Shown one piece after another: positions 5,214 through 10,767 of a stretch of DNA of 10,767 bases (position 1 is the stretch's first letter; every line of letters begins with the position of its first letter). The DNA lies in the NCBI GenBank assembly GCA_039714855.1, contig JBDLIL010000032.1, positions 1-10,767 on the forward strand, written 5' to 3'. Below the pieces are notes generated by a model. The model was given only the letters and a program-made list of their open reading frames with translations. It was not told where the DNA came from and searched no databases. The position numbers were made by a program, and so were the translations under genes. Source of the stretch: JBDLIL01 sp039714855. Its GTDB lineage: Bacteria; Patescibacteriota; Microgenomatia; UBA1400; PJMF01.

Positions 5214-7784
5214 ATGAAATCTAGTGTTTATGATCATAAAAAAATAGAAGAGAAGTGGTTAAAAATTTTTTCTTCAAAATTACCCTCTCCACTTGATGGA
5301 GAGGGAACCCCGGTGAATACCGGGGAGGGTGAGGCCAGAGATAAACTTTACCTCTTATTTGCTTTTCCTTATCCTTCTGGCAGTGGTTTACATGTTGGTC
5401 ATGTAGAAAGCAAGACGGCCCTAGACATTTTAGCCAGGTATTACAGGATGAATGGCAAAGATGTTTTTTTTCCTGTGGGTTGGGATGCTTTTGGTTTGCC
5501 AGCAGAAAACTATGCTATTAAGACAGGCATTCATCCTGCCGAGACAACCAAAAATGCTATCAATACTTTCAAACGCCAAATTAAGCGCATAGGTATTTCT
5601 TACGATTGGGAGAGAGAGATAGCAGCTTCGCATCCTGGCTACTACAAGTGGACACAATGGCTTTTTTTGCAGCTACATAAAAAAGGTTTAGCTTATCAGG
5701 CTATGGGATCTGTGAATTGGTGTCCTAGTTGCCAGACTGTCTTGGCGAATGAGCAAGTAGTGGATGGCCACTGTGAGCGTTGCGATACCGAGGTAATTCA
5801 AAAAGAAATGAAACAGTGGTATTTCAAGATTACGGACTATGCTGAGGTACTTATGTCTGGGTTAGAGCAAGTTGATTGGCCTAAGCCTACTGTACAGCAG
5901 CAATTATCTTGGATCGGTAAGAAAACCGGAATAAATATTAATTATCAGGTACTTGGTTTGAAAAATGACGGAGAAAAAGAAATTATAACTTGTTTTACTA
6001 CCAGACCTGATACAAATTTTGGGGCTACTTTCATTGTTTTGGGTCCAGAACACAAGTTGGTTAGTAAAATTTTAGATCAAGTTCAGAATGACAAAAAGAC
6101 AGAAATATCTAAGTATATTGAAATAGCCAGGAATAAAAAGGAAATTGAGAGACTGGCAGAAGGTAAAAAGAAAACAGGAATATTCACTGGGCTTTATTGT
6201 GATCACCCAGAGACAGGTAAGAAATTGCCATTATTTATTTCAGACTTTGTCTTAGGAAATGTTGGTACTGGAGCCGTAGTTGGTGTTCCTGGTCATGATG
6301 TTCGTGATTTTGAATTCGCTCAATTTGCAAATCGAGAGTTGGGAGAAAAAGTCGAAATAATTAGGGTGGTGGTGGCCAGTGATGGTGATAAATCCCCGAT
6401 TACTAGAGTTGAGCAAGTTCAAGAAGAAGAGGGGACCATGGTTAATTCTGGATTTTTAGATGGTTTAGATATTCATGAGGCTACTCAGAAAATTATGGAT
6501 TATTACGAGAAAGAAGGATATGGAGATAGAGTAGTTAATTACAAACTCCGAGATTGGCTCATCTCCAGACAACGCTACTGGGGAGCACCAATTCCTATTG
6601 TTTATGATCCAGAAGGTAAAGCCCATCCAGTTAAGGAAGAGCATCTGCCTTGGAAATTACCAGACGACGTAGATTTTAAACCTACTGGTGAGTCTCCGCT
6701 TAGATCTAGTAAAGAATTACAGGAGAGGACAGAGAAGTTATATGGCAAAGGCTGGACGCCAGAGTACGACACCATGGACACTTTTGTTTGTTCCAGTTGG
6801 TATTACTTGAGGTTTACTGACCCTAGAAACGAAAAAGAATTTGCCAGCAAAGAAAATCTGCAAAAGTGGATGCCAGTAGATTTTTACATGATTGGCCCAG
6901 AGCACATAGTATTACACCTCTTGTATTCAAGATTCTTTACTAAATTTTTGCGAGAGGAAGGTTATTTGGATTTTGACGAGCCTTTCTTGAAAATGCGACA
7001 TCAGGGTATGATCTTGGGCCCAAATGGTAAGAAGATGAGCAAGAGCAAGGGCAATGTGATTAGTCCAGACGACATAGTAGAAAAATTTGGTGCAGATACC
7101 TTGCGTATCTATGAAATGTTTATGGGGCCAATAGAGGCAGACAAGCCTTGGAGCACTTCTGCAGTGGCAGGCATTTATAGATTCCTTGGGCGAATTCATA
7201 ATCTGACAATTTCTACTTCTAAATCTGAAATCCTAAATTCTAAAATAGGATTGCAAAGAAAACTGCATCAGACCATAAAAAAAGTTTCTCAGGATATTCC
7301 CAAGTTAAAATTCAATACAGCTATTGCAACTATGATGGAATTTGTGAATGTATGGGAAAAGGCATCCAAAGATGCTGTAGAGACACGCAATGGCGTGTCT
7401 CAAAATACATTGTTCGTAACGTCTATACGAGACTTTATTAAATTATTAGCACCTTTTGCGCCATTTTTAGCCGAGGAATTAAATTTTATCGTAGAGGCGC
7501 GATTAATCACGTCTGTACGTGATAAAAATGCTGTGTCTATTCATGATCAAGATTGGCCCAAGTGGGACGAAAAATTAGCCCAAGAAGAAGAAATAACTAT
7601 TCCGGTGCAAGTGAATGGTAAGCTGCGAGATCAGTTAGTTGTAGAGACACGCCACAGCGTGTCTCAAGATGAGATTTTACAAAAAGCCAAAAAATTACCA
7701 AAAATCCAAAAATGGCTTGAGGGCAAAAAAATCATTAAAGAAATATATGTGCCGGGTAAAATAATCAACTTTGTTGTGAAATAA
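5214..7784 (+). CDS. leuS: Leucine--tRNA ligase
   Basis: Class Ia leucyl-tRNA synthetase, 856 residues, usual family length; it charges tRNA-Leu with leucine in the cytoplasm using ATP. HIGH-type motif HVGH (60-63) lies in 'PYPSGSGLHVGH'. A four-Cys zinc site is C170, C173, C187, C190. The CP1 editing domain has TTRPDT (262-267) and GHDVRD (360-365). The catalytic loop KMSKS is 607-611. The anticodon-binding part includes 'LLAPFAPFLAEEL', and the C-terminal domain has 'VQVNGKLRDQ'. The start fits because 'KKIEEKWLKIF' is the normal N-terminal helix. The unusual part is a set of short palindromic elements translated in frame: residues 24-42, 722-731, 760-771 and 810-818, and perhaps 286-293, all in linkers or loops, so the enzyme is probably active. 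No Shine-Dalgarno is visible. atpC follows after 45 nt and may be cotranscribed. Confidence 0.97.
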   Translation: MKSSVYDHKKIEEKWLKIFSSKLPSPLDGEGTPVNTGEGEARDKLYLLFAFPYPSGSGLHVGHVESKTALDILARYYRMNGKDVFFPVGWDAFGLPAENYAIKTGIHPAETTKNAINTFKRQIKRIGISYDWEREIAASHPGYYKWTQWLFLQLHKKGLAYQAMGSVNWCPSCQTVLANEQVVDGHCERCDTEVIQKEMKQWYFKITDYAEVLMSGLEQVDWPKPTVQQQLSWIGKKTGININYQVLGLKNDGEKEIITCFTTRPDTNFGATFIVLGPEHKLVSKILDQVQNDKKTEISKYIEIARNKKEIERLAEGKKKTGIFTGLYCDHPETGKKLPLFISDFVLGNVGTGAVVGVPGHDVRDFEFAQFANRELGEKVEIIRVVVASDGDKSPITRVEQVQEEEGTMVNSGFLDGLDIHEATQKIMDYYEKEGYGDRVVNYKLRDWLISRQRYWGAPIPIVYDPEGKAHPVKEEHLPWKLPDDVDFKPTGESPLRSSKELQERTEKLYGKGWTPEYDTMDTFVCSSWYYLRFTDPRNEKEFASKENLQKWMPVDFYMIGPEHIVLHLLYSRFFTKFLREEGYLDFDEPFLKMRHQGMILGPNGKKMSKSKGNVISPDDIVEKFGADTLRIYEMFMGPIEADKPWSTSAVAGIYRFLGRIHNLTISTSKSEILNSKIGLQRKLHQTIKKVSQDIPKLKFNTAIATMMEFVNVWEKASKDAVETRNGVSQNTLFVTSIRDFIKLLAPFAPFLAEELNFIVEARLITSVRDKNAVSIHDQDWPKWDEKLAQEEEITIPVQVNGKLRDQLVVETRHSVSQDEILQKAKKLPKIQKWLEGKKIIKEIYVPGKIINFVVK
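5283..5337 (+). repeat. 55-bp double-hairpin palindromic element, copy 2, in frame in leuS
   Basis: CCCTCTCC, loop, GGAGAGGG, then CCCCGG, loop, CCGGGG, then AGGGTGAGGCCA. It encodes LeuRS residues 24-42 (PSPLDGEGTPVNTGEGEAR), between the first helix and the strand before the HVGH motif, where most LeuRS have only a short link. Compared with copy 1, the second stem changes CCCTGG/CCAGGG to CCCCGG/CCGGGG, a paired change that keeps the hairpin. Confidence 0.85.
6069..6092 (+). repeat. Possible decayed interspersed repeat encoding ILDQVQND in leuS
   Basis: The string encoding ILDQVQND (residues 286-293) has an imperfect inverted form (ATTTTAGA..TTCAGAAT) and resembles, from memory, short interspersed repeats whose translation reads ILDQVQND in several bacterial genomes. 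It lies in a variable loop of the CP1 editing domain. There is no second copy in this window, so this is tentative. Confidence 0.3.
7377..7401 (+). repeat. GTAGAGACACGC palindromic element in leuS, copy 1
   Basis: GAGACACGC (7380-7388) and GCGTGTCTC (7393-7401) are perfect 9-bp arms around AATG. The element starts with GTA on a codon boundary and encodes V722-E-T-R-N-G-V-S-Q. It sits in the anticodon-binding region just before the helix leading to 'LLAPFAP'. A half-like remnant (ACGTCTATACGAGA) lies downstream at about 7419-7432. Confidence 0.85.
7491..7519 (+). repeat. GTAGAG palindromic element in leuS, diverged copy 2
   Basis: GTAGAGGCGCGATTAATC is followed by ACGTCTGTACG. The two halves pair around the palindrome GATTAATC with a few mismatches. 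It starts on the same codon phase as the other copies and encodes V760-E-A-R-L-I-T-S-V-R. It sits between the 'LAEEL' helix and the 'WPKWDE' segment, normally a short variable stretch. Confidence 0.75.
7641..7665 (+). repeat. GTAGAGACACGC palindromic element in leuS, copy 3
   Basis: GAGACACGC (7644-7652) and GCGTGTCTC (7657-7665) are perfect arms around CACA. It encodes V810-E-T-R-H-S-V-S-Q in the C-terminal domain, between 'VNGKLRDQLV' and the following helix. It has the same GTA-first codon phase as copies 1 and 2. Confidence 0.85.
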
Positions 7785-7807
7785 AGACACGCCATGGCGT
7801 GTCTTTA
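7782..7807. repeat. Perfect 26-bp palindrome at the leuS stop codon
   Basis: TAAAGACACGCCA followed by its exact reverse complement TGGCGTGTCTTTA. The first three bases are the leuS stop codon. The core is of the same family as the GAGACACGC elements in leuS. It lies in the 45-nt gap before atpC. It could act as an RNA hairpin between the two genes (processing, partial termination or mRNA stability), but only AC and a few A follow, so it is not a typical intrinsic terminator. Confidence 0.8.
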
Positions 7808-7829
7808 CAAAATCAGCTAAACTAAATTC

Positions 7830-8243
7830 ATGGCTTTGATTCCGCAACCTACTCGCGAACAACAACCTTGGATATTAAGCACCATTCCCCAAACATTCGT
7901 TTTACGAATTTTAAATCCTACTCAAGTTTTATTTGTTGGTAAGGTAAAAGCGTTTGCTTCACAAAACAGAATGGGCCAATTTGATGTTTTACCTGGTCAC
8001 ACAAATATAATCTCTATTATTTATAAGCGCTTGATTATTTATCCCGAAAATGGTCAACCTAGAGAATTTGATATCGATACTGGCATTTTAAGATTTATGA
8101 ATAATTCCTGCGAGCTCTATTTGGGTATAGAAACTACTAAGGTGATGAAGGATTTGCCTCAGTTTGATTTTGCCCAGATTGCTCAGGAGACGCAGGAGAA
8201 GATTGATCAGCGTGAGGTACAGCAGCGGGCTTTGAAGCAGTAA
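7830..8243 (+). CDS. atpC: F1-type ATP synthase epsilon subunit
   Basis: 137 residues. 'LRILNPTQVLFVGKVKAFASQNRMGQFDVLPGHTNIISII' matches the epsilon beta-sandwich pattern (l.I.tP..vlf.G.v..v.....G.f.vLpgH.pli). Residues 1-24 are an extra Pro/Gln-rich N-terminus, and the C-terminal helical part is short. Epsilon binds gamma in the central stalk and modulates ATP hydrolysis. The gene lies 45 nt after leuS on the same strand, so it is probably transcribed with leuS and not with the other atp genes. Its last 107 bp lie antisense to the 3' end of atpD, coding for both epsilon's C-terminal stretch and beta's tail. No Shine-Dalgarno is visible. Confidence 0.87.
   Translation: MALIPQPTREQQPWILSTIPQTFVLRILNPTQVLFVGKVKAFASQNRMGQFDVLPGHTNIISIIYKRLIIYPENGQPREFDIDTGILRFMNNSCELYLGIETTKVMKDLPQFDFAQIAQETQEKIDQREVQQRALKQ
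8137..8243. other. 107-bp tail-to-tail coding overlap of atpC and atpD
   Basis: The plus strand encodes the last 34 residues of epsilon plus the stop, and the minus strand the last 35 residues of beta plus the stop. The codon phases place first codon bases opposite each other. The beta frame simply runs on into atpC until TAG at 8139-8137. There is no room for a terminator between the two convergent genes. Confidence 0.85.
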
Positions 8244-9648
8244 CATGAGTCTTAGTCTTTGTTTGCTTGGAGGCTGGTAGTTCCCCCGAAAACATTAATT
8301 CTTCAGGATCGGTTTTATCATGTGCTCCTCTTAGTATAGAATTCACATCTTCAAGCGTTTTTTCTATAGGTACGTGTTGTCCGGCTCTGCCGGTTTGTTT
8401 TTCAACTACAAAAAAACTTTGAGTCATGTAGCTTTTTAAGAGTTGGGAGCGAATATAGATAGTTTGATCTTCTCCTGATAATTCACTCATTCCTACCAAA
8501 GAGACTATTCTGTCTATAGTTATCGATCTTTCCAATATTAGCTTAGATTGTAAGTATAATTCGTAGTGTTTTTCACCTACTACCTGAGGATTCAGTGCCG
8601 AGGAGCTAGAAGCCAAAAGGTCAATGGCGGGCAATCTTCCTTCCTGATAAACTTGGCGAGAAAAAACCACACTGCTATCTAAGAATGGAAAAAGTGAACG
8701 TACTGCATAATCTGTTAAATCGTCCGAGGGTATATATATAGCCTCTACAGTTGTGATGTTGGCATCTTGAGTTGAGGTTAATCTCTCGTGAATATTACCA
8801 ATTTCAGAATTAAGTGTAGGTTGATATCCATCTTCTGAGGGTATGGTGCTCATTTGAGTTGAGAGCTCGTATCCAGCTTGTGCAAAACGATACATGTTAT
8901 CCATAAAAAAGAGTACATTTGTTTTTCTTTCATCTCTAAAGTACTCAGCAAGCCTGGTACTGGCATAAGCTGTACGAAATCTAATAGCTGGATTTTCTCC
9001 CATTTGTCCCACAAATAAAGTGGTTTTTTGTAGAACGCTCGCTTCGTCTAAAGCCCTGATAAGTTCCTCAGCTTCTCTAGATCTTTCACCAACGGCGCTA
9101 AAAACTGATACGCTATTTTTGGCAGTATCACCTCTAATGATGATGTTATTAATTAATTCAGTCAGTAATACCGTTTTTCCTACACCTGCGCCTCCGAAGA
9201 GACCCATTTTTCCTCCTCGTATTAGTGGCGCGAAAAAATCTATCAGTTTAATACCAGTTTCCAAAATTTCCATTCCTGAAATTACATTGGGAAGATTCAG
9301 TCTTGTATCTTGAAAAATTGACCTTTTTTCTTTGCTAGAAAAATCTTTTCCGTCTTGAGGGTTACCAAAGACATCTATTGTTCTTCCCAACACCTCATCA
9401 CCTACAGGAACAGAGAGACTTTCTTGAGTGTTTATTATTTCATCTCCTCTGGAGATTTCATTTTGCCCAGTCAAGATTAAACAAAAAAAATGATTCTTTT
9501 GCTCGGAAGAAGCATAGACTTCCAATTTGACTTCGGGTTTTGATTTTAGGGTCAAAATATCAAATATATTTGGCATTTGGATTGGGAAAAAAATCTCAGC
9601 CACTTGACCCTTGATGCTCACAATAGTGCCAATATTTTTGTTTACCAT
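8137..9648 (-). CDS. atpD: F1-type ATP synthase beta subunit, divergent, with extended C-terminal tail
   Basis: 503 residues against about 465-480 usual. Nucleotide-binding catalytic subunit. Walker A GGAGVGKT (152-159), GERSRE (187-192, with the catalytic Glu188) and the Walker B region 'LFFMDNMYR' (Asp250, Asn251, Arg254) are intact, as are 'GYQPTL' and 'ERLTST', so catalysis is plausible. Two normally conserved spots differ: the adenine-stacking Tyr (E. coli Y331, in GIYPAVDPL) is Leu339 in 'GRLPAIDLL', and DELSEED reads SELSGED. The core ends near residue 458. The rest is a Lys/Thr then Pro/Ser/Gln tail, and its last 35 residues are read antisense to atpC. The start ATG overlaps the atpG stop by 7 bp, so translation is probably coupled. 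The order gamma-beta is the normal atp order. It could be a specialised F1-like ATPase and not the main synthase. Confidence 0.92.
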   Translation of the reverse strand: MVNKNIGTIVSIKGQVAEIFFPIQMPNIFDILTLKSKPEVKLEVYASSEQKNHFFCLILTGQNEISRGDEIINTQESLSVPVGDEVLGRTIDVFGNPQDGKDFSSKEKRSIFQDTRLNLPNVISGMEILETGIKLIDFFAPLIRGGKMGLFGGAGVGKTVLLTELINNIIIRGDTAKNSVSVFSAVGERSREAEELIRALDEASVLQKTTLFVGQMGENPAIRFRTAYASTRLAEYFRDERKTNVLFFMDNMYRFAQAGYELSTQMSTIPSEDGYQPTLNSEIGNIHERLTSTQDANITTVEAIYIPSDDLTDYAVRSLFPFLDSSVVFSRQVYQEGRLPAIDLLASSSSALNPQVVGEKHYELYLQSKLILERSITIDRIVSLVGMSELSGEDQTIYIRSQLLKSYMTQSFFVVEKQTGRAGQHVPIEKTLEDVNSILRGAHDKTDPEELMFSGELPASKQTKTKTHVTASKPAAVPHADQSSPASPEQSGQNQTEANPSSP

Positions 9649-10532
9649 AGTGCAACGCCAGTCATCTGACTCCTTTGCTTTCTATTTTTTAATTGTTTGC
9701 TCAGACTCCTATATTGTCTAGTAAGATCCTCATATTCTTTTCTCACACTTTGAGTAGCAGATTCTAGTGTTATTATTCTTGATCCCAAGTTGGCCAAATA
9801 TGATTCATTTACTGTTTGTTGTAAAAGAGAGGTAAATACCTGCAATTCAAAGAAGCGAATCATGGTGTCAAGTTTCGGCTCAAAAACAAAATCTTTGTCT
9901 TCTCTAGTTTTTTCTGAATTAATTTTATTAAGAGACATATTGCCAGTGATATTGGTAGTTACTGGCTTTTGCTTGATTAAAGTGAAAAACCTGGGGTAAT
10001 AAATATCCACACGATTATAATTTACTAGTTTTTCTATAAGATCTTTCAAATCACCGATTTTATTTTGAGACTGAGGAATATGGAAAGGCGTATATTTTTT
10101 TGTTGGGAATTTTTCTCTAAAAATTTGTTCTCCCACTGTGCCAACAATAATTATATCGGTGTTGGCTTTTATTTGAGATAAGCTTTGTTCGAACTGAGTG
10201 AATACTTGTCTGTTTACTGCTCCGGAGAATTTTGTGTCTGGAGAAATGAGTACTAAAGCTGATCGTTTATTTTTTTTGAAAGTTGAAAAACTAATTTGAA
10301 TAAGATCTTTATTTTTGTTTCTATTCAAAATTAGTTGTCTTATTAATCTTTTGTGAGCCTCTTGCACATCTATAAAAACATCTGCTAGGCCATCCATATA
10401 GCGACGGGTTTGAACAATATTATCTCTAATTAGTTGCATTTTTATGGCCCCCAACTGCTGATAGGTAAGCATGAAGTTATTAAATGTTTTAAAAAACTCT
10501 TGCTCTTCTTTAATAGCCTTTATGTTTGACAT
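9642..10532 (-). CDS. atpG: F1-type ATP synthase gamma subunit, divergent
   Basis: 296 residues, normal gamma length. The N-terminal long helix (1-65) is present but lacks the usual 'TxxITxAMxMVAxxK' signature. Residues 91-110 ('SALVLISPDTKFSGAVNRQV') match the Rossmann-like 'lvvSdrGLcGgyN' strand-loop, and 125-140 ('DIIIVGTVGEQIFRE') the next strand. Residues 216-282 form the C-terminal helix ('LLQQTVNESYLANLGSRIITLESATQS' for the usual '..SEhaaRm.AM..At.NA'). The common end 'RQaxITxEixEI' is replaced by 'RSQMTGVALW'. Gamma is the rotor shaft inside the alpha/beta ring. The start overlaps the preceding gene by 13 bp and the end overlaps atpD by 7 bp, a tight operon. The call rests on weak motifs plus position before beta. 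Confidence 0.8.
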   Translation of the reverse strand: MSNIKAIKEEQEFFKTFNNFMLTYQQLGAIKMQLIRDNIVQTRRYMDGLADVFIDVQEAHKRLIRQLILNRNKNKDLIQISFSTFKKNKRSALVLISPDTKFSGAVNRQVFTQFEQSLSQIKANTDIIIVGTVGEQIFREKFPTKKYTPFHIPQSQNKIGDLKDLIEKLVNYNRVDIYYPRFFTLIKQKPVTTNITGNMSLNKINSEKTREDKDFVFEPKLDTMIRFFELQVFTSLLQQTVNESYLANLGSRIITLESATQSVRKEYEDLTRQYRSLSKQLKNRKQRSQMTGVALW

Positions 10533-10767
10533 AGCTTGATGAGTATTTGTTGTTTCGATTTCACTTTTTCAAGAAATTTCGAAAAATCTTCTGCTGTTAT
10601 CAACTCTTGAATCATTTTTTGAACTTCTTTCTTCTGATAGTACTGATTACTTATCGCATCTCGATATTGAATCAAAGTTTTATTTTTCACATTCGCCAAC
10701 CAACCTATCCAGATAATGGCAATAAATACTAACTGTACCTCTAGGGGAATAATAAAATCACTGGTTT
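10520..10767 (-). CDS. 3' end of a small membrane protein upstream of atpG (5' end outside window)
   Basis: The minus strand is open from the window edge (first full codon at 10765) to a TAA at 10522-10520: 81 residues. Residues 4-26 of the visible part ('FIIPLEVQLVFIAIIWIGW..') are a membrane helix. A charged, probably helical stretch rich in Lys, Gln and Glu follows and ends '..KQQILIKLCQT'. It overlaps the atpG start by 13 bp, so it belongs to the same operon. In normal atp operons alpha (atpA) would be here, and this is clearly not alpha. A membrane helix plus charged helix is the plan of an F0 b subunit, but I see no b-specific motif, and the missing N-terminus could change the picture. 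Confidence 0.7.
   Translation of the reverse strand, partial: TSDFIIPLEVQLVFIAIIWIGWLANVKNKTLIQYRDAISNQYYQKKEVQKMIQELITAEDFSKFLEKVKSKQQILIKLCQT

Noticed and set aside
5091..7807. CRISPR array
   Set aside because: The repeats are irregularly spaced, palindromic, and mostly inside a coding gene, with no spacer pattern.
9020..9313. 97-codon plus-strand frame inside atpD
   Set aside because: It lies antisense to the Walker A and GERSRE region of the beta subunit and has no family likeness.
10547..10732. 61-codon plus-strand frame over the end of the window
   Set aside because: It is antisense to the membrane-protein fragment that overlaps atpG; the minus-strand frame fits the operon better.

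Overview
The window looks like chromosome from an AT-rich bacterium of the Patescibacteria/CPR type. This is an inference from combined traits: no convincing Shine-Dalgarno sites, a giant surface protein with GIGT-x-x-P repeats, a divergent and rearranged set of F1-ATPase genes, and many short palindromic repeats, some inside genes. The standard code fits; no in-frame TGA is needed.

Layout. Positions 1-3393 (minus) are one uninterrupted reading frame, the first 1131 codons of a giant membrane-anchored surface protein whose C-terminus lies outside the window. Its cytoplasmic N-terminus looks like the DNA-binding (SAM-like, core-binding) domain of a tyrosine recombinase without the catalytic domain. 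A repeat-derived linker, one transmembrane helix and a long Thr/Ser/Gly/Asp-rich stalk follow. Positions 3394-3958 are non-coding with hairpins and possible divergent promoters. Positions 3959-4705 (plus) encode a PaaX-like transcriptional regulator. Positions 4706-5213 are non-coding, AT-rich, and end in a GC-rich cluster of palindromic repeats. Positions 5214-7784 (plus) are leuS, carrying several palindromic elements translated in frame. A perfect 26-bp palindrome forms the leuS stop. Positions 7830-8243 (plus) encode the F1 epsilon subunit (atpC).

Positions 8137-10767 (minus) are a tightly overlapping set of F1-type ATPase genes: the 3' end of a small single-helix membrane protein, atpG (gamma) and atpD (beta). 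The G-D-C order of normal atp operons is kept, but atpC is flipped and its 3' end overlaps the 3' end of atpD by 107 bp. The alpha gene, normally just before gamma, is not in that place.

The most interesting points are the in-frame palindromic elements in leuS and in the surface protein (a 55-bp element shared by both, read in the same frame, with a compensatory stem change), the recombinase-domain/surface-protein fusion, and the inverted, overlapping atpC beside a divergent beta and gamma.
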